Assembly: GCA_015272215.1 (NCBI GenBank)
Contig: JACYMD010000127.1
Coordinates: forward strand, 1 to 64,000
Reading direction: 5' to 3'
DNA from: Rivularia sp. T60_A2020_040
GTDB taxonomy: Bacteria; Cyanobacteriota; Cyanobacteriia; Cyanobacteriales; Nostocaceae
DNA length: 64,000 nucleotides
Shown here: positions 57,346 through 64,000 of the stretch, one piece after another
How the letters are laid out: every line of letters starts with the position of its first letter
Numbering within the stretch: position 1 is the first letter of the stretch
The notes under the pieces: model-generated
What the model saw: only the letters and a program-made list of their open reading frames with translations
Told to the model about the DNA's origin: nothing
The model's database searches: none
Made by a program: the position numbers and the translations under genes

Positions 57346-58941
57346 CTAAACAGTCAAAGATTGATTGATCTCAACTTGCTGGGGTTTTTGTGAAAGATTC
57401 AACTTGCGATAATCAGCGATTTGTCCCTCAATTTCATTTTTGACAATTTGACGGTATTCAATATGATGCTCTAAAAGAGCGCACATCGATATATAAGATA
57501 CTAATACTTTCGGATTTTGCTTAAGTATTAAGAAAAGTTGAATCCAGAATTGAAAGCGTGTATTACGTTTAATTCCTTGTCGCCAGACTATAATTAATAG
57601 TGCTTTTAATTCGATTAATTTCAGCATCTGGAACTTTTTCTGATAAGTTCGAGGTTCCATTTCCAAATAATGGCGATAAACTCGTCCCAGGAATTTCTTT
57701 GGTTCGTATAATTCCCAGAAACAGTTTACATATTCGGATGCTAATTCTTCTATGGGACGAGTCGGAATAAAATTAGTTAAAGAGGTTGTTTGATTCCCCG
57801 TGTTACCTTTTTGATCAATCTCTAATAAACGTCCTTCTTTTTCCAATCGATGCCATAATGCTGTATTTGGCAAAGCTTGTAGCAAACCAAACATTGCATT
57901 GGGAATTGCAGTCGTCTCCACAAAATCAATAATACGATCGCCAGCCCCGGCTTTTTCACCATCGAAACCGAGAATAAAGCCAGCCATGACTCGCAAACCT
58001 TTACGATTAATTGTTTGAACCGCTTCTGCTAGTGAATTGCGGGTATTTTGATGCTTTTTAGTTAGTGATAAACTATCTGTATCGGGTGTTTCAATTCCCA
58101 AAAATACGGAGGTAAAGTTAGCCGCAATCATTAAATCGAGCAGTTCCTCATCTTCTGCTAAATCTACTGAAGATTCCGTTTGTAAGCTGAATGGGTAACC
58201 GCGCTCTACCATCCAGGGAATCAGTTCTTTGAGTAAAAGCTTGACATTACGTTTATTGCCGATGAAATTATCATCCACCATAAACACCGAATTCCGCCAG
58301 CCTAAATCATAGAGTGTTTGTAATTCCTCAAGCAGTTGGGCTGGATTTTTAGTACGCGGTTTGCGTCCGTAAAGCACGATGATATCGCAAAATTCACACT
58401 GAAACGGACAACCGCGAGAAAACTGCACCGACATCATGTCATAAGCGCTCAGTTCAAGCAAATCATATCGGGGTATCGGCGTACTAGTAATATCCGGCTT
58501 TTCACCATCAGAGCGGAATATCCCCGAAGTTTCCCCTCTGCGGAGTGCTTCAACAAATAGGGGTAAAGTGATTTCTCCTTCATCTAAAACCAAAAAATCT
58601 ACCCCTGCGGCTTGAGCTTCCTGGGGTACGGAAGTTACGTAGGGGCCTCCCACTGCAACTAATTTATTACGCCGTTTTGCTTCTTTGATTAAATACAGTA
58701 AATCTGGCTTCTGAACAATCATTGCCGAAAGAATGATTACTTCTGCCCATTCCCAATCATCTGCGGTTTCTGGACCGATATTACGGTCAACTAGTCGGAA
58801 TTCCCAGTCTTGGGGTAAAATAGCCGCGACTGTAATCATCCCCAAAGGAGGGAGAGTTACCTTGTGTCCAATTAATTCTATGGCTTTATCGAAAGACCAA
58901 AAAGATTTCGGGAACTGAGGATATAGTAGTAAAACTCGCAT
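57346..58941 (-). CDS. B12-binding radical SAM protein, HpnP-like (DUF4070)
   Basis: The 531-residue protein has an N-terminal cobalamin-binding domain (about 1-140; VAVGGPYVTSVPQ, FLVLDEGEITLP), the radical-SAM cluster motif CPFQCEFC with Cys178, 182 and 185, and DUF4070 (from about 330). Its start (MRVLLLYPQFPKSFWS) and MSVQFSRGCPFQCEFCDIIV closely resemble HpnP, the hopanoid C-2 methylase, as I remember it. Related B12 radical-SAM paralogues with other substrates are common in cyanobacteria, so methylation of hopanoids is likely but not certain. It is divergent from the Rieske gene across 677 bp. Confidence 0.82.
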   Translation of the reverse strand: MRVLLLYPQFPKSFWSFDKAIELIGHKVTLPPLGMITVAAILPQDWEFRLVDRNIGPETADDWEWAEVIILSAMIVQKPDLLYLIKEAKRRNKLVAVGGPYVTSVPQEAQAAGVDFLVLDEGEITLPLFVEALRRGETSGIFRSDGEKPDITSTPIPRYDLLELSAYDMMSVQFSRGCPFQCEFCDIIVLYGRKPRTKNPAQLLEELQTLYDLGWRNSVFMVDDNFIGNKRNVKLLLKELIPWMVERGYPFSLQTESSVDLAEDEELLDLMIAANFTSVFLGIETPDTDSLSLTKKHQNTRNSLAEAVQTINRKGLRVMAGFILGFDGEKAGAGDRIIDFVETTAIPNAMFGLLQALPNTALWHRLEKEGRLLEIDQKGNTGNQTTSLTNFIPTRPIEELASEYVNCFWELYEPKKFLGRVYRHYLEMEPRTYQKKFQMLKLIELKALLIIVWRQGIKRNTRFQFWIQLFLILKQNPKVLVSYISMCALLEHHIEYRQIVKNEIEGQIADYRKLNLSQKPQQVEINQSLTV

Positions 58942-59618
58942 TTATATCGCAATTTAGGTAAACATTGCCGAAGTGATTTTGTGAGATTGAAATCCGAAGT
59001 TGGAAAATTTTAGCTACCGATGTTTAGTAAAAATTACTTTTTTTACTATTGTAGTTGCCCATGCAATAATTTTTACTCTCTTATACAATCAGCGCTACAT
59101 ATTAGCTTAATCGACATTTTCAAAGCCAACCTATTTCTAAATACATTACACAAAGGGTTATAATTTTTTTCAATCGAAGAATATTCATAGTTATGGATTT
59201 AAAGCATAAATATTAAATTTATGTATAAAAATATGAGAATAAAAAATGATTAGTCCGATATAATTTCAGTACTTTTATGCAAAAAAACAACTTACAAGTT
59301 AGATAAATCACTTTTGAGTATAAGTAGTAACTATAAATCAGCGAATATCCAAGAACGTAAAAGTGTCATAATACACTCGACATTTGCTCAAAATCAGATA
59401 AAACTATGAAATTAAAACCATAATCGGGTGATAAAAATAAAAATGTCTAAAAGATGAACCTTTCTTAGATATTTGGCTTGTTTTACAATAGGTTATTGCT
59501 TAATTACTGAGAAGTTTGTAAATTTCTAATAAGATTGTCCGCAAGTCTTAAAGAATGAGACACAACTTTGTTGTCGTAATTGCTCATATAGTTAATTGCT
59601 TATATCAGGAGTGCCGTA
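58942..59618. other. 677-bp divergent intergenic region
   Basis: Very AT-rich sequence between the radical-SAM (minus) and Rieske (plus) genes. No gene, RNA or repeat recognised. ATCAGGAGTGCCGTAATG at the right edge gives the Shine-Dalgarno (AGGAG) of the Rieske gene. Confidence 0.6.
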
Positions 59619-60746
59619 ATGGAAATAACTCCAACTCTGAAAAGCCAAACCGTTCAAAATCGCGTGCGAGAAGTCGGGATAAATCCAAATTACTGGTATC
59701 CCGCAGCTTGGGGCGAGCAACTCAAAGCAAATCAAGTAATACCCATAGTCATTTGGAATATGGCAATAGCGCTTTACCGTTCCCAAAATGGTCAAGTTTA
59801 CGCGATAGAAGATGCTTGTCCCCATAAAGGTATTCCTTTGCACAAAGGCGATGTTACGGGAGATAATATCACCTGTCCTTACCACGGTTGGCAATTTAAC
59901 GGTAATGGAATGTGTACGAGCATTCCCTACTTTCCCAAAGACCAAAAATTGCCCTGCGCGAAAGCACTTAGCTATGCTGTGCGGGAAAAGTATAATATAA
60001 TCTGGATTTTTCCAGGAGCCATCGAAGATGCTGAAAATATGGAATTGCCTTCAGTTCCAGAATATGATGATCCAAACTGGTTAGCTATTCCGATACCGGG
60101 ACATTTTCAAGCCCATTTCTCCATCTGTAACGAAAATACAATGGACGTGTTTCACGGCTACTTACATAAAAACTTACAAGGCTGGTTTGATCCAGAATTA
60201 CTAAGTTTACAAGCGACAGAAGCATCAGTTGAAGCTGAATATCGAGTATCTTATCAAGGCTGGATGACCAAGTTTTTCGGATTTAGCGATACTGGGAACG
60301 AAGTTACAACTCGTACTGTCACAATTAGATATAAATATCCTCATTACCATAGTTTTTTAGAAGGAGTTTCTTCTATTTATTTAATGCGTCAACCAGTAGG
60401 GACACAATTAACAAAATCTTTTTCCTTACTATTTATCAAAATCCGTCTTCCCCAATGGTTTGTTAAACCCTTACAAAAACCCATAGCAAAAATAATTTGG
60501 TGGTTCGTCTTAAAAAATTTTCTCGATCAAGATGTAGAGATGATTGAAAGCGAACAACGTACTTATTTAGCTAACCCCCAAAGACGTTATGTAGAAATTA
60601 ATCCAGCAATCATCGCCTTACAAAGGGTAATTGTGGGTCAATATGAAAAATTTATGCAACAATCTAAAAAACTATCATCCAATGGCAATAATGAAAACTA
60701 CGCATCTTCATCTACGGTCGTCAAGTCAAATTTAAGTTCTACTTAG
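59619..60746 (+). CDS. Rieske non-haem iron oxygenase
   Basis: The 375-residue protein has the Rieske cluster ligands Cys67/His69 (CPHKG) and Cys86/His89 (CPYHGW), and a catalytic domain with NENTMDVFHGYLH giving the bridging Asp176 and iron ligands His179 and His183. All key residues are intact. The group includes chlorophyll-pathway oxygenases (PaO, PTC52) and specialised-metabolism hydroxylases; the substrate is unknown. A membrane-like segment lies at about 290-312. AGGAG lies eight bases before the ATG. An alpha-oxoamine synthase gene follows after 114 nt. Confidence 0.9.
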   Translation: MEITPTLKSQTVQNRVREVGINPNYWYPAAWGEQLKANQVIPIVIWNMAIALYRSQNGQVYAIEDACPHKGIPLHKGDVTGDNITCPYHGWQFNGNGMCTSIPYFPKDQKLPCAKALSYAVREKYNIIWIFPGAIEDAENMELPSVPEYDDPNWLAIPIPGHFQAHFSICNENTMDVFHGYLHKNLQGWFDPELLSLQATEASVEAEYRVSYQGWMTKFFGFSDTGNEVTTRTVTIRYKYPHYHSFLEGVSSIYLMRQPVGTQLTKSFSLLFIKIRLPQWFVKPLQKPIAKIIWWFVLKNFLDQDVEMIESEQRTYLANPQRRYVEINPAIIALQRVIVGQYEKFMQQSKKLSSNGNNENYASSSTVVKSNLSST

Positions 60747-60860
60747 TTAGTTAGTTTTGACTATCTGATATAACAGATTGGTGCAGAACAAGGAACGTAA
60801 TTTTCAACCGCAAACATATATTAAAAACCAATTGTTAAATTTTAGGTGAGAGGAGCTATT

Positions 60861-62147
60861 GTGGAAGTTGTAGAAGAGTATATGCAGGGACTTTATCAAA
60901 GTGGTCTCTACCCGGATAAATTCATTTGTCATCACAAACATGGGAATTTAGTCGAAGTTGAAAATCCTACCGATGGTCAGCGATATAAACTTTTGACATT
61001 TTGCACGAATGATGTATTAGGCTTAACTCAGTCGGAAAAAGTCAAGCAAGCGGCGATTGATGCCATTGTGCAGTACGGTACTTCTAATAGTTCTTGTTCT
61101 GTATTAAGCGGTAGAATTGACTTGCATCGTCAATTAGAGCAAGAAATTTCGGCTTTTAAACATTTACCCCATACTCATCTATTCCTTAATGCTTGGATGG
61201 CAATGCAAGCATTAATCGATGGCTTTTGTCATTTAGCGATTAATCTTCCTGGCTTCCGGAATACTAGAGAAACCTTGATTTTGACTGATGTTCTCAATCA
61301 CGGTTGCATAGTTTCCGCCGTTACTAATGCTAGTAATCGTTCCGGGAAGATGTTTAGTCATAGCCCCGCAGTCCGTGTAAAAGCTTACCGTCATTGTGAT
61401 GTAAACGACTTAGCTCGCAAATTACGCCGCTACGCTCAGCCCAACGATCGCATCCTGGTAGTTTCCGACGCGGTGTTTTCAATGGATGGGGATATTGCCC
61501 CATTACCAGAGATGTTAGACGTTTTAGAAAACTATCCTGGTAGCATTATTGTCATGGATGAAGCTCATGCTAGTGGTGCAATTGGTGCCAAAGGTGGCGG
61601 TATATACGACCACTTCGGTATTACCCCCCAGCAGGTACTTGATCGGGGAATGGTACCGTTAATTATGACTACTTTCTCTAAATTTGCAGCTTCCGCAGGT
61701 GCAGCAATCAGCAGTCATATGCCAGAAATGATTGACTTGCTCGATGTTTCTCCGACTTCCATCGGTACAATATCGCTCCCCCCAGCAACAGCAGCAGCAG
61801 CATTAGAAAGTATTCGTCAGGTTCAGCAAAATCCCGAATTAGTTGAGACTCTGCAAGCGAATACCCGTTACTTGCGATCGCGATTAATCGAACATGATTT
61901 TGCAGCAATCGGTGAAACTAATGTTATACCCGTACTAATGCCACCAGAGCTAAATCCGAAACAATTCACTCGTCACTTGATGGAACACCACGGTATTTGG
62001 GTATCTGCGATTTGGTTTATTGCGAAACCCCGCTTAAGAATTACTGCCAATGCGCTTCATACTAAAGAAGAGATGGATAATTTGGTAGAAGCAATGGTAG
62101 AAACACGGGAACTTTTGTATAAACCGGCAACTGTTGCTACTGCTTAA
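60861..62147 (+). CDS. Alpha-oxoamine synthase-like PLP enzyme
   Basis: The 428-residue fold-type I enzyme has SSCSVLSGRIDLHRQLE, VMDEAHASGAIG with the PLP-pyridine Asp near 233, and Lys274 in TTFSKFAASAGA as the Schiff-base lysine. The family (BioF, KBL, SPT, HemA) condenses an amino acid with an acyl-thioester. The loop around the lysine and the RITANALHT C-terminus differ from BioF, so biotin synthesis is unlikely. GTG 60861 is chosen because AGGAG lies five bases upstream; an in-frame GTG at 60846 lacks this. Follows the Rieske gene and ends in a strong terminator. Confidence 0.85.
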   Translation: MEVVEEYMQGLYQSGLYPDKFICHHKHGNLVEVENPTDGQRYKLLTFCTNDVLGLTQSEKVKQAAIDAIVQYGTSNSSCSVLSGRIDLHRQLEQEISAFKHLPHTHLFLNAWMAMQALIDGFCHLAINLPGFRNTRETLILTDVLNHGCIVSAVTNASNRSGKMFSHSPAVRVKAYRHCDVNDLARKLRRYAQPNDRILVVSDAVFSMDGDIAPLPEMLDVLENYPGSIIVMDEAHASGAIGAKGGGIYDHFGITPQQVLDRGMVPLIMTTFSKFAASAGAAISSHMPEMIDLLDVSPTSIGTISLPPATAAAALESIRQVQQNPELVETLQANTRYLRSRLIEHDFAAIGETNVIPVLMPPELNPKQFTRHLMEHHGIWVSAIWFIAKPRLRITANALHTKEEMDNLVEAMVETRELLYKPATVATA

Positions 62148-62164
62148 TTGTTGAGTTTATAGAA

Positions 62165-62195
62165 GCCCGGTTTTTTTCAAAAAGCCGGGTTTTTT
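62165..62195 (+). terminator. Intrinsic terminator of the alpha-oxoamine synthase gene
   Basis: CCCGG (62166-62170) and CCGGG (62185-62189) pair and the stem extends through T/A runs; six Ts follow. It lies 18 bases after the stop codon. Confidence 0.88.
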
Positions 62196-62199
62196 ATAC

Positions 62200-62300
62200 A
62201 GTTGACAGTTGACAGTTGACAGTGGACAGTTGACAGTGGACAGTGGACAGTGGACAGTGGACAGTTGACAGTTACCTATTACCAATTAGCCATTACCGAA
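62200..62300. repeat. GACAGTT/GACAGTG array plus CCATTAC units
   Basis: About ten tandem GACAGTT or GACAGTG 7-mers (62200-62271), then CCTATTA/CCATTAC units, ending just before the mnmE stop codon on the other strand. Longest array of this unit in the window. Confidence 0.92.
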
Positions 62301-62306
62301 AATCAT

Positions 62307-63701
62307 TTATTTCCCAATACAAAATTTACTAAAAATTCGATCTAAAATCGATTCTGTTACTTCTTCTCCGGTAATTTCTCCTAAAGCATTAATTGCACCT
62401 CTTAAGTCTATTGTCCAAAAATCAAAAGGAAGTTGCTGCTCAATTGTTAATTGAACTTGTTCTAAAGATGTTTTTGCTTTGATTAATGCCGCCGCTTGAC
62501 GTTGATTAATTGCCAAATCCATATCTGACGCTTGTATTTTTTCCATTTTTACTTGTTCTAAAATCGCTGTTTCTAATGCTTCAATGCCTTGATTTTTTGC
62601 TGCTGCCGTGAGGATTTTAGATTTGAAATTTGGAATTTTAGATTGAATATCTGTTGTTTCGCAAACTTCTACTAAATCGATTTTATTAATTACTAATATT
62701 ACAGGACGATGCTTTATTTGCTCGTAAATTTCTTGGTCTTCCTTTGTCCATCCTGTTGTGGCATCAATAGTAAATAATACTAAATCTGCTGCTTGTGCGG
62801 CATTCCGGGAACGCTCCACCCCAATCTTTTCTACTTGGTCTTCTGTATCGCGAATGCCTGCTGTATCTAGTACTTGTACCGGAATACCACCTATTACTAA
62901 CTGTGATTCAACTACATCACGAGTGGTTCCTGGTAAATCCGTGACAATAGCGCGATCGCAACGGCTCCAAGCGTTGAGTAAACTGGATTTCCCCACATTT
63001 GGACGACCAACAATCGCCACTTTTAAACCTGTGCGTAACAGTTCGCCTTTATCAGCAGTTGCGATTAATTTGGCAATTTCTGCGGAAACGTTTTTAATTT
63101 CTGATACGATGGCTTTATCATCCAACGGGGGTAAATCTTCCTCAAAATCAGTTCTTGCTTCAATTTCTGCGACGATATCCAAACATTTAGCGCGTAACTG
63201 ACGGATAGAATCGGCTAATTTTCCTTGCAAACCAGCCAATGCTGTTTGAGCCGCTTGAGGAGATTTTGCACCAACTAAATCAGAAATGCTTTCTGCTTGA
63301 GATAAATCAATACGTCCATTTAAAAAGGCTCTGAGGGTAAATTCTCCAGGTTGTGCGAGCCTTGCGCCTTGTTCCAGGCACAGTTTTAATACCTGTTGCA
63401 CTGCGATAATTCCCCCATGACAGTGGAATTCTACAACATCTTCACGGGTATAGGAACGAGGAGCTTTCATGATTAACAGTAGCGCTTCATCTACCAACAG
63501 TTGTGTTTGAGGATGACGAATATAACCGTAGAGAATCCGGTGGGATTCCACAACTTGTTTACCCGGTGCATGAAAAATAGATTCAGCAATTTGTAAAGCT
63601 TCCGAGCCAGAAACCCGCACAATTCCCACACTACCCTGTTGGGGTACAACAGCTGTTGCGATCGCCGCAATAGTTCCGCTTGTAGCAAAGGTTTGAGTCA
63701 T
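62307..63701 (-). CDS. mnmE: tRNA modification GTPase MnmE (TrmE)
   Basis: The 464-residue protein has the N-terminal folate-binding domain ([22 protein letters not shown]), a helical domain split by a G domain with [28 protein letters not shown] and NKID, and the C-terminal FCIGK with the functional cysteine. With MnmG it makes the carboxymethylaminomethyl group on U34 of certain tRNAs. Start is ATG 63701. Repeats lie at both ends of the gene. Confidence 0.97.
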   Translation of the reverse strand: MTQTFATSGTIAAIATAVVPQQGSVGIVRVSGSEALQIAESIFHAPGKQVVESHRILYGYIRHPQTQLLVDEALLLIMKAPRSYTREDVVEFHCHGGIIAVQQVLKLCLEQGARLAQPGEFTLRAFLNGRIDLSQAESISDLVGAKSPQAAQTALAGLQGKLADSIRQLRAKCLDIVAEIEARTDFEEDLPPLDDKAIVSEIKNVSAEIAKLIATADKGELLRTGLKVAIVGRPNVGKSSLLNAWSRCDRAIVTDLPGTTRDVVESQLVIGGIPVQVLDTAGIRDTEDQVEKIGVERSRNAAQAADLVLFTIDATTGWTKEDQEIYEQIKHRPVILVINKIDLVEVCETTDIQSKIPNFKSKILTAAAKNQGIEALETAILEQVKMEKIQASDMDLAINQRQAAALIKAKTSLEQVQLTIEQQLPFDFWTIDLRGAINALGEITGEEVTESILDRIFSKFCIGK

Positions 63702-63709
63702 TTAAGTTA

Positions 63710-63905
63710 AAATGGGTAATTGGTAATGGGTAATGGGTAATGGGTAATGGGTAATTAAAATCCGTGTAATCCTTTTTAATCCGTGATTAGAATTGGTAAT
63801 TGGTAATAGAAAGAAATTTAAACTCCTAACTCATAACTCCTAACTCATAACTCCTAACTCCAGTACTGCTTCATTTTCAATCTAAAATCTAAAATCCAAA
63901 ATCGG
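63710..63905. repeat. Composite repeat tract upstream of mnmE
   Basis: TAATGGG units (63712-63755), the reverse copy of the CACGGATT repeat (63757-63790), TAATTGG units, AACTCCT/AACTCAT units (63822-63862) and AAAATCT units (63880-63903). No gene. Confidence 0.9.
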
Positions 63906-63976
63906 AATGCGCGTTAATATTTATCCAGAAGCTAATATCTGTTTTATAAAAGTATTAGTAAAGAGGGGAGTTCGCT

Positions 63977-64000
63977 ATGGAAGAACAAAAAATTAATTGC
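63977..64000 (+). CDS. Start of an unidentified gene, cut by the window end
   Basis: ATG at 63977 opens MEEQKINC, with AGGGGAG six bases upstream as a good Shine-Dalgarno. Only eight codons are visible, so no product can be named. Confidence 0.4.

Overview
The window looks like a chromosomal segment of a filamentous, heterocyst-type cyanobacterium (order Nostocales, genus not assignable by eye). The evidence is AT-rich DNA, scattered GCGATCGC (HIP1) octamers, many short tandemly repeated repetitive sequences (units such as AGTTGAC, TTAGGAG, CCATTAC and TAAAATC), and cyanobacterial marker genes: ftrV, cphB-cphA, btpA, a PucC-family transporter, rimO-crhR and a VKOR-thioredoxin fusion. No rRNA, tRNA, CRISPR array, prophage or replication origin was seen. 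About 47 protein genes are supported; two are cut by the window ends (1-261 and 63977-64000).

Layout. 1-10 kb: end of an alpha/beta hydrolase; a ParA-type ATPase overlapping a coiled-coil partner, which I read as a McdA-McdB carboxysome-positioning pair; two half-size UPF0016 cation exchangers; ftrV; a YdcF protein; a fused phosphotransferase/P-loop kinase; rplY and purA. 10-20 kb: a hybrid histidine kinase, an adenosine-deaminase-like enzyme, a family 2 glycosyltransferase, mutL, cinA, then the longest gene-free stretch (about 1.46 kb). 20-28 kb: DUF2993 protein, amino-acid permease, tatA, cyanophycin synthetase and cyanophycinase (cphB then cphA on the minus strand), trmD and ispF.

28-33 kb is the accessory region. 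It holds an IS605/IS1341-type TnpB element with a divergent 59-residue ribbon-helix-helix-like gene, then a minus-strand trio: a protein resembling the predicted alpha-glutamyl/putrescinyl-thymine pyrophosphorylase / 5-hmdU-kinase helical family, a DUF1643 protein and a MazG-type pyrophosphohydrolase. The first of these ends in QLCLF, which resembles a DNA sliding-clamp-binding peptide. This trio is the best candidate for an undescribed DNA- or nucleotide-modification system.

33-50 kb is mostly housekeeping: oligopeptide-type binding protein, larB, argH, a CHASE2-PAS-GGDEF cyclase, VKOR, btpA, rimO-crhR, aldo/keto reductase, PucC-like transporter and inositol-monophosphatase family. 50-62 kb carries likely export and specialised-metabolism genes: a DevCA/MacB-like ABC pair without a DevB, a GH3-family amidosynthetase next to an Asp/Asn beta-hydroxylase and an MFS exporter, an HpnP-like B12 radical-SAM enzyme, and a Rieske oxygenase followed by an alpha-oxoamine synthase. 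mnmE closes the window.

Two intergenic regions (about 26.42-26.57 kb and 43.10-43.32 kb) look like unannotated structured RNAs. Short repeats abut or nearly abut the start codons of many genes and run into the 3' end of trmD.
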